DNA of 64,000 nucleotides from Rhynchopus sp. YZ270_cl-10 (Eukaryota > Euglenozoa > Diplonemea > Diplonemida > Diplonemidae). A program made the position numbers and the translations under genes. Below, piece by piece: positions 33,232 to 42,980 of this stretch. The notes under the pieces were generated by a model. The model had not been told where the DNA came from and ran no database searches. It saw only the letters and a list, made by a program, of their open reading frames with translations. The stretch is taken from positions 992,001 through 1,056,000 of the forward strand of contig OZ037856.1 of NCBI GenBank assembly GCA_964035575.1. Direction: 5' to 3'. Each line of letters begins with the position of its first letter. The first letter of the stretch is position 1.

Positions 33232-33300
33232 GATGCACCGGGTCATGCACAAAGGTACACTGTCAAGAGAGAGGGCTGCATTTCAAAGTCAAAACTCTTT
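33232..33300 (+). repeat. Family B element, 3' part
   Basis: ACAAAGGTACACTGTCAAGA then GCATTTCAAAGTC. The 5' half is missing where the MITE at 33003-33231 abuts. Confidence 0.6.
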
Positions 33301-33446
33301 TCTGTGTACACATCCTACTTTTTCTTTCCTTTTTTTTTTCCGTTCTGATCAGGGGTTTCGTCTGGGAAGGTCTTCGGAACAGAGAGCTGATGTAATGTAA
33401 AGGCAAAGTGACATTTATTTTCTTTTTTTTGAAAGGTTTTGCAAAA

Positions 33447-33481
33447 AAGGTGACTAAAACGATGAGGCTTAGGTTCATCCT
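33447..33481 (+). repeat. Covarying hairpin element (family A), copy 33447
   Basis: Upper stem CTAA with TTAG around AACGATGAGGC; lower stem AAGGTGA with TCATCCT. Confidence 0.65.
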
Positions 33482-33972
33482 GACATTTGGAGTTTTGGTA
33501 AATTGTTAAAAATGGTGTCAATCATAATAAAATTTACACCAAAATCAACCAAATTGCAGGCAAAAAAAGCGGGTTATTCATCTTACAAAGTGTTTCATTT
33601 ATTTTTGATATAAATTGTTGGAGTGTACTTTGCCAACTGTGCAAAGCTCCACTCTCAATAGTTTTGTCTTCAATAGGGTAGACCTACTCACCCTCTCCAC
33701 TTCAACCAAAATACCATCAGTGCCGAGACTATTTCCCGCCCTCTTTCCCCCACACATACGCGATTTGTCCCAATATGGATATACTGTTTTTTTCGTCCAG
33801 TTCACACAAATACCATCAAAAAAAAAAAAGCAAAAAAATTAGTGAAGCGCATCCTCAGGTGTACACTAATACAAAGTTTTCAACAGAAAACAATACAGCC
33901 TACGGGCGACTTGATGTACCGTGACAGGGTGGTTTGTTGATACAACTAAATATACGTACAGTTTTTAAAGTT

Positions 33973-34013
33973 TATAAGATGATTAGGCATACGAGGCTTG
34001 GGTTCATCTTATA
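33973..34013 (+). repeat. Covarying hairpin element (family A), longest stem
   Basis: TATAAGATGA pairs fully with TCATCTTATA, and TTAGGC pairs with GCTTGG using G-T pairs, around loop ATACGAG. This copy shows that the conserved downstream TCATCTTATA is the 3' arm of the fold. Confidence 0.8.
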
Positions 34014-34030
34014 CCCTTTTTCTTTTTTTG

Positions 34031-34064
34031 TCAGATAGTTATGCAAGAGAGGCACATTCATCAT
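34031..34064 (+). repeat. Covarying hairpin element, GTGC/GCAC subtype, diverged
   Basis: CAGATAGTTATGC then AAGAGAGGCACATTCATC. The upper stem ATGC/GCAC is partly kept. Confidence 0.45.
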
Positions 34065-34086
34065 TCAAAGTAAAAAGGAAATTTTT

Positions 34087-34302
34087 GGGTACATTTAGTG
34101 CACCCTATTATACCTTCTATTCAGTAGAATAGTTAGTACACGACGGTGAAGTAACGGGTGTTACAAGTGGGGTTACATGTAATTTTTGTTACATGTAACT
34201 CCACTTGTAACCCACTTGTAACGGTTTTTCACTTGTAACGTTACGAGTAACTTCACTTGTAATGTAACATACTTCACCGTCGTGTATATGAAACAATCAT
34301 TC
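34087..34302 (+). repeat. Dispersed double-hairpin element, copy 3, split by a MITE
   Basis: GGGTACATTTAGTGCACC to CAGTAGAATAGTTAGTA, then the MITE, then TATGAAACAATCATT. Removing the MITE and one TA restores the order seen at 12231. Confidence 0.85.
34139..34284. mobile_element. Palindromic MITE (CACGACGGTGA ends), copy 3, nested
   Basis: 146 bp, ends CACGACGGTGAAGTA inverted, TA duplication at 34137-34138 and 34285-34286. Shorter interior than the other two copies. Confidence 0.9.
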
Positions 34303-34610
34303 AACTTTTTCTTTTAAACCCCTCTGTTAATTCTGGGAGGGGGGAGAAGGAAGGTGTTTAGTATCAGAGCATTCCAGGCGTTCCGATCCCCTCCCTTTTT
34401 TAGTGTCAAGGGATCTATGGGATTTTCACGTTTTTAGGGGCGCTTTTGGCGCTCTGGTATTCAACTTTCCACTTTCGTTTATCCCTTTTTTTTCTCCCTT
34501 TTGATGGGTCTTTGCCGCCCAAAATATTGGGGGCTTTTGTTTCCTTATTTCTACGTCTTTCCCTCTGTGTACGGTATGTTTTTTCCCCCTTTTTTTTCGA
34601 ATGAAGAGTA

Positions 34611-34763
34611 CAGTGGGTCGCAATATTACGGGTAACTTATGGTTAGATCTTGGATTTATGGTGTGGCCGACGACCCCAAAAATAGCAGAAAAATAGCACC
34701 TCCCTTCGGCCACACCAATGTACCCATAATTAGGCGCATTCGTAAAACATTGCGACCCCACTG
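34611..34763. mobile_element. Tc1/mariner-like MITE
   Basis: 153 bp with inverted ends CAGTGGGTCGCAAT and ATTGCGACCCCACTG, flanked by TA on both sides (34609-34610, 34764-34765). An inner inverted pair, ATGGTGTGGCCGA with TCGGCCACACCAAT, also occurs at 49793-50002. Confidence 0.85.
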
Positions 34764-35876
34764 TAAACGATGCAAAATGTGTGGCATTTCGTTAGTGTAT
34801 CCAACCCAGCCAAAAAAAAAAGGGTTTTGCTAATGTTCAGCATACCTGTCTCATGTTTGATACACTGCACAGCAGGCATTCCCCTGAGTCCAACGCTGTT
34901 TGGCCTGTCTGCGGCGTTGCACCCGAAGATGCACGAAGACAGGGTATGGTGGTTTTTTTTGTATGTGCAGTGAGGTACATTCTTTTGTTCCCTTCTTTTT
35001 GTGCTCTCTTGATAAAGACACACGGCCCTGCATTCACACCGATTGTTTATTTCTCTTTTCGTTTTTTGTGTGTGTAAAACTGTGTATTTTTATTTTATAT
35101 GTGATTTTCTGTTCAGTTTACATTCGTCTTTTTGTTTTTCTTCTTTTGGGGTGAATCGTTCCGATTTCTGTTCCCCCCCCCAAAAAAAAAAAAACGATTT
35201 TGTCAAATGAAACAACGTATGCAAAAAGGTGTTCAGAGATCCTGCTCTGCTTCAACGCCTTTTTAGGTTATCTTGAGTACAAGAGCTGCACCATAGTAGG
35301 TGATCTGTTGACACAACAGAAACGTTGTAGGATTTGTTATGCCGGGTGTATGAAAAAAAAAGAAAAGATATGACTGTGCTAGTACCACGTAATTAATGAT
35401 TAGAAAGAAAAGGAGGAAAAAGGGGAGATGTGACTGCCCGAAACACCCCAGGGCAGTCAGCGTCGTCGATTGGTAGGTTCCAGTGGAAAATAAGAGTAAA
35501 CTCTGAACGTAGACCGCGAAATGGAAGTCAGCTGGGCGGAGGGTGGGCGTGGCGTGGATATATTCTGCTGCGACACGTGATTTTTCCAAGTTTTCAAAGT
35601 AAAAAGAGAGTGATTTGTCGACACAACAAAAAGATAGTGGGGCTCATGATCGGGTATCTCTATACTACTTACCCTGATGAACATTACCAAAAAAATAACC
35701 AAAAAAGTTACAACTGCATAAAAAAAGCAAGTCCCCTCCATCAGTCTATACTGTACTATTCCAACCAAAGTGTTCAAAAACAGAACCGTTTGTCATGCCA
35801 AGAGCTTTCCTAACAGTCTCTCCTCTGCCACATCCATCAAATGAAGTGGTCGGCTGTAAATATCCTTTTTTTTTTT

Positions 35877-35985
35877 ATCAGATGTAAACCTCGAAATGGA
35901 TGTAAGACTGCATGGGGATCCACCCAACGGTGCACCGGTCACCAAAGTACACTGTCCCGAGAGGGCTTTTGTATTTCAAGGCGAC
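35877..35985 (+). repeat. Family B dispersed element, copy 2
   Basis: AACCTCGAAATGGATGTAAG, ACTGCATGGGGATCCACCC, CCAAAGTACACTGTCC, then GGGCTTTTGTATTTCAAGGC. Confidence 0.8.
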
Positions 35986-36329
35986 CCTCCCCTTTTTGCG
36001 TTACATTGCCGTACATTACCCTTTTGGTGATTTGTCGTTGCAAAGCAAAAGAAAGAGGGGGAAACAGGATTAATAAGCTATCCACAAACGTTACAGTAGG
36101 ATACCTCGTGAGAACCCCCCTTTCTCCTCTCCTTCTCACCTCTCTCCCTTTCCCCATAAAAAAAGAAAGTTCAAACACCTGGTGACATTGTGTACAGAAC
36201 CTCTATTGGCAGGGGGAGGTCGTAGAAGCAAGACAAATATAATAAGGGCGGATTTTTGTGGTGCATGGGCTATGGAAATAGAGGACTAACATTCCTTTAG
36301 AAGATCTTCCTTCCCCCCCTTTTTTTTGT

Positions 36330-36395
36330 TTTGCAGAGTGTCAGTTGTCTGTGTCCCAGAGGCGTTTTGCACCATCAACTTCACTTTTTTTCTTC
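36330..36395 (+). repeat. Family K element
   Basis: GTGTCAGTTGTCTGTGTCCC, AGAGGCGTTTTGCACC, ATCAACTTCACTTTTTT. Close copy at 49110-49172; its tail resembles families C and J. Confidence 0.65.
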
Positions 36396-36667
36396 TAATC
36401 CTAAACCAATCCGGTATTGGTTGTACTGTGTATACCCAAAGTGCTTGCGTGCGGTCTTACAAACTGTTTTCTTCTTCTCTTCCAAGTCCCCTTTATTCAG
36501 AAAAGCTCTCCACCCCATACCCACCCACGCCTGCTCTTGACCACATCAAAAAACGAATGGCTCTTTTTTAAACCCAATTTTAGTAACACATCACACAGGA
36601 TTCATGCTCCTGTGTTCGCAATGATCCTTTCATTCATCTGGCTGAGTGGAAGCGGGAGTAGCACATA

Positions 36668-36790
36668 TCAGATGTAAACCACAAAATGGATTGTAGGACT
36701 GCATGGTTGGGGGGTGCTCCACCCTCTAACCCGGTCATAAAAGGTACACTGTTCACGAGAAGGGTCTTTTGTATTTCAAATGTCAACTTT
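36668..36790 (+). repeat. Family B dispersed element, copy 3
   Basis: GATGTAAACCACAAAATGG, TAGGACTGCATGGTTGGG, AAAAGGTACACTGTTCACG, TTTTGTATTTCAAATGTC. Confidence 0.8.
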
Positions 36791-37074
36791 TAGTTTCCGC
36801 GCTACATATTTTCCTCAAATCCCCTCCTCCTACATCCTACCAACACACCCCTACAGGGAAACATGGTGGTCCACCTCCATCTCTAAACCCCCACCCCCCA
36901 TCAGCACTTGGACAAACATACACCGCACCAACGGAAATTACCGCCGATTTTACACACTCTCTCCAGACTTGATCTTGGTGCACCACGCCCCCCACCCCCA
37001 TATCAGCTTTTTGTAAAACCCTCTAGCTTTTCGACAACGGTTTCAAAAGGTGACGCAGCAGTCATCTACAACAA

Positions 37075-38040
37075 ATGGGTGATTTCTTCGCAGGAGAGAC
37101 GCCTCCGAGACGAAGGCTGTCGGAAGAGAGTAGTGGGCTTCCGATGTTTACCGACAGCGTGACTGCGGTGCTTGCGACTGTCTCAGAACGGATGTCGTTG
37201 GGAACGTTGGCGGAGCATTTGACACATTCGAACCTACCCCCACATCCACCACCGTCCCCTGGTGTGAACTCTGCTATGTCCCCTAGGGATGTGAGCGGGT
37301 CACCTTTCTTTAGGAAGTCAGCTTCGCCTAGGAAGAGTAGGCAAAGCGAGTATGCTTCGGGTAGTCCAAGGGTGTCGTGCGTGGCGCGTTCGACGGCAGC
37401 GACAGATGCGCATAAATGGGCGAATTATAAAGAAAAATGCGAAGAGCAGCCAGCACCACCTACCCCACCGCATAAGCCGGTCACCGCAGAACGGCAAGAA
37501 GAGGCGAGGGCAGGGTTGGTTAAAATGAGTGACACCGGGGCGAACCGTCTTGCAAAGAAAACACGAGGGGTGCTACTCCACAGGGAGCGGGTCAAGGCCT
37601 TTGCCGTGCCGGGTGGTGGTGTTAAGAGCGACTCTCGCGATCCGTTCACGGTGTCACCACAGCTCAGGGTGAAGTACGAACAATGGAGGAAGCTGGTACT
37701 CCCAGAGCACGGTGAATCTGCAGGGGAATTGCTGGTATTGCCTGAAGAATGCATTGCAACAACACACAAGGAGACCTGGCTGCCCGCTTCTACAAAGGAA
37801 ATCCACTCACGCGGTGTGGTTAGTGATCGCTCCGTGCTTGGTGCTAATGCAGAGCCTTGGTCAGATGACGCCCACTTCCTGCCGCAAATTCTCGACAAAG
37901 CAGCCAAATTACCAGACTTCATGACCGACGAAGAATACGCAAAGCGGGGCCACCACACCGCAGTCTCAAAGCAAAAAACAAATGAACCAAGAGAAGAAAA
38001 ACGGGACGACAGAGCGCCACCAAGGTGGAATCCCTATTAA
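37075..38040 (+). CDS. Unrecognised basic/Pro-rich protein (321 aa)
   Basis: Single exon; starts MGDFFAGETPPRRRLSEE and ends APPRWNPY. The first half is Ser/Pro/Arg-rich with phosphosite-like SPR and SPRK motifs (SPRDVSGSPFFRKSASPRKSR) and is probably disordered. The second half (about 125-300) is more ordered: ARAGLVKMSDTGANRLAKK, FTVSPQLRVKYEQWRKLVLP, LLVLPEECIA, and a conserved-looking DFMTDEEYAKRG near the end. No known domain is recognised. Codon use is mixed, but the frame is long, unbroken and unlike its shadows. A second-position Gly could be myristoylated, though the context (MGDFFAG) is weak for that. Neighbour genes give no functional hint. Confidence 0.65.
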   Translation: MGDFFAGETPPRRRLSEESSGLPMFTDSVTAVLATVSERMSLGTLAEHLTHSNLPPHPPPSPGVNSAMSPRDVSGSPFFRKSASPRKSRQSEYASGSPRVSCVARSTAATDAHKWANYKEKCEEQPAPPTPPHKPVTAERQEEARAGLVKMSDTGANRLAKKTRGVLLHRERVKAFAVPGGGVKSDSRDPFTVSPQLRVKYEQWRKLVLPEHGESAGELLVLPEECIATTHKETWLPASTKEIHSRGVVSDRSVLGANAEPWSDDAHFLPQILDKAAKLPDFMTDEEYAKRGHHTAVSKQKTNEPREEKRDDRAPPRWNPY

Positions 38041-38217
38041 GGGGTAGAGGTTGTCAAGAGATTCCCCTTTTGTGTGATTTATGGCAAAACATTCCTTAAC
38101 CGCAAATGGTCCCATCCGAACTGTTTCGAAGAGACAAATGCTTGCAAAACCCAACACATTCCCGTACGATACCGATACTGGTCAAAGATGTGCATCCGCC
38201 AACGTACCCTTTTTTCC

Positions 38218-38280
38218 CCCACCCGGTGTACCATTGATGTACCAAGGTACACTGTCATGGGGCTTGTGTGTTTCAAGGCA
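38218..38280 (+). repeat. Family B element, 3' part
   Basis: CACCCGGTGTACC, ACCAAGGTACACTGTCATG, GGGCTTGTGTGTTTCAAGGC. The last piece folds as GCTTG with CAAGGC. Confidence 0.6.
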
Positions 38281-38666
38281 AATATTTTTTTTGTACGCTT
38301 TCTTGTCTTGAACAAATGTGCTAATAACCTATATCTTTCAGAGTACTAAGCATGCGGGGCTTTGTTCCATCTTGCCAAAAATTTTCTCTTTTTTCAACCC
38401 GCACCTTGCTTATTTTAAAGGTGACTTCCGGATTTTTTTACTACATTCTCAACAAAAAAAAAATGTCTTCTCAAAAAATTGTACACCCAAAAATGTCAGA
38501 ACGAAACCTAAACAAAAAACCCTCCACCTTAACGTTTTCTCCCTCTCCCTCCCTCTCCTCCACCACCTGCACACAGAACACAAAATAGAGTTTTTCTTTT
38601 TCTTCCTTTTCTTCTTTTCTTCTTCTTCTTTGAAAAACAATTAGATTTCATAAAATTAATGACAAC

Positions 38667-41234
38667 ATGAGCGGACATGCCGATGACGGCAGCGACGTGG
38701 GATGGATGCGTGGCAACCACCCCCACCACAACCACAACCACCACCACCCCACCCACGACACCACCGGCAGCGAATCCTCCTCCATGAACCCTTCTTCGCT
38801 CTCCTCCGACTCTGACCTACCCATACAACCCGCTGCAACCAACGCCCCCCTCCCTGCCTCTTACCAACACCGATACGAGCTTTCCCATACCGAGGTCACA
38901 TACCCCGCATCACCCCCAGAGGATCTGCAACACCCAAAGCGTCTTACATACGAAGAAGACCTTGCAGCATTGGTAGATATGATAAGCGCAGATGGGTCTG
39001 TAGGGAGCGAGGTGCAGGTTGGTGTGGAGGGTCTGCCTGTAAGGAGTGTTGCGTCTAGTGAGACGGGGACGGGGTCGCCAGAGGCGCGTTCTCCAGAGAT
39101 GGTGCCGAGTGTGAGGCAGAGTGTGGTGCATGCGCCGCAGCTGATTGGGGCAGGGGTGATGGTGGGGGTAGGATTGAGCATGGCGTCGCAGCCGGTAGAG
39201 GCAAGTCACGCAGCGAGGCATCGCCCCCCGACAGCGCAGAGAACGGTGTCGCCGGTGCCCCCGATGAGGGTGTCGCCGACACCCAGGAGAGGGGAAGGGG
39301 GAAGGGGGGATGGGGGCAGTGCATGTGACACCCCAAGCAGTGTGGGGCTGTCGCAGATCTCGCCTATTAATATGTCAGGCTTGTCAGGGACGTCGCGGAA
39401 TCGGACCAGGGTATGTGGAGGGGTTTTGGGGAGGGGGGAGGGATGTAATGTGTGGTGTTCAAGAAATGATTCTCTCCTCTTGTATACAGTCGCGCACGCC
39501 GTCGCCACTAAGGGGCAACTTCGTGCGTCCTGCCTCGTCAGGGTCGTATTCGACGTCGTACACCACGCGTGCGGGGGTCATCTCGGCAAGGTATGTATTG
39601 TGCTATTATTCTCCCATCCCCTTGCCTGTTGTTGTCATTCAGGGGTCGCGTGGTTCGGCGAGTGGTTGTGAACCGCCTCCGCGCTTGTGGTGCGGACCAC
39701 TCACGTCCCACCATTTTGCATGAGCTCGACTGAGATGCGTTTTTACTTTTGCTTCAGTTCCCGCCCGCAATGTTTGCTTTATTTTACCCATAATATCACC
39801 TACCCCTTTACACCCAACACAGAGACGCCATCCTCAACCGCAACTACGAGGACCTTGAGCGGAACTGGCGTAGTCCAGGACGGCGCAGCCCAAGGTACAT
39901 ACACAGCCACCCCAGCACCACCCCCACATGCCAAGCCCACTCTACTGCCTACACACACAGAAACGACTTACGCTACGGTGCCGACCACGCACCCCGCACA
40001 CAGGCCGTCTCCGACAGCCCCAACTCCGGCGTCGCCCGCCACAGCACCCACACCCTCGGGCACGACCGAAGCTCGCTCGCCTCCTTGCAAAGCTTCTCTG
40101 GCTTCCCTACACGACAGCGGAGGATGTCTCCTTCACCGGTACCTCGCGTGGCACCTCCTTCACCTGCGGTGCCGGTTCAGAAGAAGGTGTCCGTCAAAAA
40201 ACGTGTTCCGAACAAACACCAACCGGATGTACGCAAAGATAAGACACGCAAGAAGACAAAACCACGTCCAAAGGCGGCACGCACAGCGTCGCCGTTGCCT
40301 CTACCGGGAGACAATCTGTTCAGAAAGTACGACACCTACACACATGAACGAGAGGGTGCAGAGCGGCTCAGCTATTACCGTTCGAGTACACCTCTGAAGG
40401 AAACGTTTGGGCGTACGCAGACGACCCAAGCCGTGCAGCAGTACGCAACATCGTCCTTCCGCTCGCACAGCAGAGGGGGTGGGGTGGAGCGCAGCCGCAG
40501 CCGATCCCCCTTCGTGGACGCACGGCGCAGTGTGGGTGCGAGTGTGCACAGCACCCAGGCACCCCCTCTGGTCACATCCCATCGGAGCGCTTCGCCCAAG
40601 ACCTCGTTCATTTCCCGTGTAGTGCGTGATACGAATTCGATCATGCCTGGTGGGGCTGGTGGGCAAGGGGTGCAGGAAGGAGGGGGTGGTGGTGGTGGTG
40701 GTGGAGGGGCCGGTGGAGGGGGTAGCAACGCACGGCGAGATCCACGTGGTGTGACGCAGAAGCGTCTTGTGCATGCAGTGGAAGGGGGGCGGAAGGAGGA
40801 GGTGCATGAGTTGAAGCTGTACCTGGACGGGTTGTCGCGGAAGATTGAGGGGGGTATGTGCATTGGATATTTGTTTTCGTAACGCTAAACTCTTTGACCT
40901 TTGTTTGAGCTTCCCGAATCGAGATCATTTTTTCCTCTCTCCAATTTTTGCACCCCTTTTTGCACTTCACGACACACCAACCCACTCCACAGTCCTCCAA
41001 GGAACGCAAAGCAGCAGGCGGAAGGTGCGTGAGGCGTACCACGACCGAGCGTGCGACTTTCAGGTGTCTGCCCCTCCTGTCAAGGCCAGCCAGATTACCG
41101 AGCACCTCAACAACTCGCCCCTCCCGAAGCCAGGGAGACGTGGACGCAGAGCGGACAAGGCATCTGATGACACACCAACCCCGAAGGTTACGGGCAAGGC
41201 GTGGCAGGCATTGCTAAGTGCAAAGCCATTGTAG
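38667..41234 (+). CDS. Unrecognised low-complexity protein (705 aa, 4 exons)
   Basis: Exons 38667-39410, 39490-39590, 39823-40853 and 40993-41234, with phases 0, 2 and 1 that join in frame; introns start GTATGT and end ACAG, CACAG or CCACAG. The N-terminus MSGHADDGSDVGW is followed by a His/Asn run, then Ser/Pro-rich sequence with a helical patch (RLTYEEDLAALVDMISADG). Exon 3 has a basic tract (DVRKDKTRKKTKPRPKAAR), an SRSRSPF patch, a Gly-rich linker and a helix EELKLYLDGLSRKIEG-like ending. Exon 4 (SRRKVREAYHDRACDF) is basic. The composition suggests a scaffold or cytoskeleton-associated protein, which is a guess. Intron 2 (232 bp) is enlarged by dispersed repeats. I chose the 4-exon model because every junction keeps one frame and excludes Leu/Phe-rich intron readings. 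Confidence 0.65.
39716..39745 (+). repeat. Family J element inside intron
   Basis: TGCATGAGCTCGACTGAGAT then GCGTTTTTAC; sits in intron 2 of the gene at 38667, after a hairpin segment GTGGTTGTGAACCGC that recurs near 54876. Confidence 0.7.
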
Positions 41235-41415
41235 TGGCCAAGTGGCCAAGTGGCTGTATTGTATTCAGAAGGATTTTCGCCATCAGAATAGAAATACAGC
41301 CAGGGTGGACGCTTATAGATCAATACGTCTTTCCCTTTAAAAAGGAAACAACGGATATTTTAGAATATTTCAGCAAAAAAAAAGCTAAAAAAATGGTGGT
41401 GGTGGTGTGCTGTGA

Positions 41416-42249
41416 CAGGGCTCTAGGTCCAAAAAAAAATAAGGGAAACGGAAAATGTGTTTTGAAAAAAATTTCCGCGCTGCGCGCGGAAAATTACTAC
41501 CCCAACAGCCCTAAAAAAGTGATGCTACCCACACGTGACGTCAAGTCGAAGACATCCTTCGCATAATGGAGAGGGATAATCCGATTCCCAACGAACTGCC
41601 GGACAATCTCTTAGGGGAGATCATCCAAGAATGTGTGTCACGAAAGAATCGTGCACTCGAACCTCACCTATGGTGATGATGATTTGTGACAGTCGCCTAT
41701 CTAGATCGACTAGAAAAGCTCCATGAAGATTTTTTTATTCAGGAGCAGGGGCTTATATAGCGTCACCCAAAGGTTCCTGGCGAAGCCACGGTACGCAACA
41801 TTTTAAAAAAATATTGACATAAAATGGTACTGACGTTAGTAATTATCGTCAGTTTCCGTAAATTTTACTTACGTATTTTGCTACGAAAGTTTCTGGCGAA
41901 GCCACGGTACGCAACATTTCAAAAAAATTCCCTTAAAATTGCACATATTTACAACCAAACTATGTCATGGGAGGGTGGTTGCAATCTTGCGCCGCAGGCG
42001 CACGGTACGCTACTTTTTCTTTCGCCATGCTGTATGCTTCCACAAACCCGCAAACCCGCAAACCCGGTTTTGGGAGCAAAAAATTCTGTTGTGAGTGTAG
42101 GAGGGACCCCCAGTTTCTGGGGTTTTTTTTGGGGGGGAACCGGGGTACCACCCCAAAAAAAAACAAAATCCCCCCCAAAAAAAAAAAAAAAATCCGGATT
42201 TAACGGAAAATGTGTTACACATTTTCCGTTTACTATACCTAGGACCCTG
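41416..42249. mobile_element. hAT-like non-autonomous DNA element
   Basis: 834 bp with inverted ends: left CAGGGCTCTAGGTCC and right GGACCTAGG-type ending CCCTG, followed inward on both sides by AAACGGAAAATGTGT. Flanked by GCTGTGA at 41409-41415 and 42250-42256. CAGGG ends are typical of hAT elements, which usually make 8-bp duplications; here 7 bp match. The interior holds repeats of GGCGAAGCCACGGTACGC (41777, 41891), a GCGCCGCAGGCGC block and hairpins, but no transposase. Confidence 0.75.
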
Positions 42250-42292
42250 GCTGTGAAGACTCATTCAACCTTTTCAAGTTTTTCTTTCTGCA

Positions 42293-42329
42293 AAGATGTG
42301 TGTGCACCGGCAAGGCATATTTTCATCTT
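42293..42329 (+). repeat. Covarying hairpin element, GTGC/GCAT variant
   Basis: Lower stem AAGATG with CATCTT; upper stem TGTGC with GCATA (one G-T pair) around ACCGGCAAG. Confidence 0.6.
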
Positions 42330-42829
42330 CCGAGTTTTCACGATATGGATGTGAGGCTTCTTCATTTTCAACTTTTCCTTTTTCTTTATGCCACAGTCTC
42401 ACGCGTGCAAAAGGGGTGCACATTTTTTTTCTATGTTTCTCAAATCGTTTTCCTTTTATACACAAATACCAAAAAGCACCAAATATTGCCACCACCAGTT
42501 CGCTTCTCTTCCCCTCCTCCTCCTCCTCCCACCCCCCCTTCAACGATAGTTCATAGAAGAAAAAAAAAAGCCCTTTCCGTCCTCTCTCCCTCCCTCCCTC
42601 CCTCTTTCTGATACTCAAATAACCTCTCGCCAAAAGCCTAACTTTGAATATCACATCCCCCGCCTCTGAGAGGCGAGGGATCACATTTACCTACCTTTCT
42701 TAAGATCTGTCGCACAGGCATATTCATCTCTTCTCCGTACCTTTTTTTTTTTGGGGGGAAATGACATCATCCCTGACAACAAACTTGTAGAAGCCAACGC
42801 AGCTGATGCTGTGCGATAACGAATATGAT

Positions 42830-42864
42830 AAGGTGACTAAGCACGAGAGGCTTAGGATCATCTT
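42830..42864 (+). repeat. Covarying hairpin element (family A), copy upstream of GRASP
   Basis: Exact consensus: lower stem AAGGTGA with TCATCTT, upper stem CTAAGC with GCTTAG, loop ACGAGAG. It ends 116 bp before the GRASP start codon. Confidence 0.8.
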
Positions 42865-42980
42865 ATAAACCTTTCTTTTTTTTGGGTGTTTTCATCGGGG
42901 TTGGTATCGTGGGTCAGAGGGTTCTGCATATCACTGTATTTTTCTCACAATCATCCACCAAAGGCAAAACAAGCAATACA

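Larger units (their letters stand above)
31942..37074. other. Gene-free spacer dense in inserted elements
   Basis: No coding gene supported. Holds a family E element (32690), two palindromic MITEs (33003, 34139), family A hairpins (33447, 33973, 34031), a double-hairpin element interrupted by the second MITE, a mariner-type MITE (34611) and two family B elements (35877, 36668). Confidence 0.6.

Noticed and set aside
24581-34284. Retroelement or virus-like remnants
   Set aside because: No reverse transcriptase, integrase, capsid or LTR pair seen anywhere in the window; the inverted-repeat elements are small DNA transposons.
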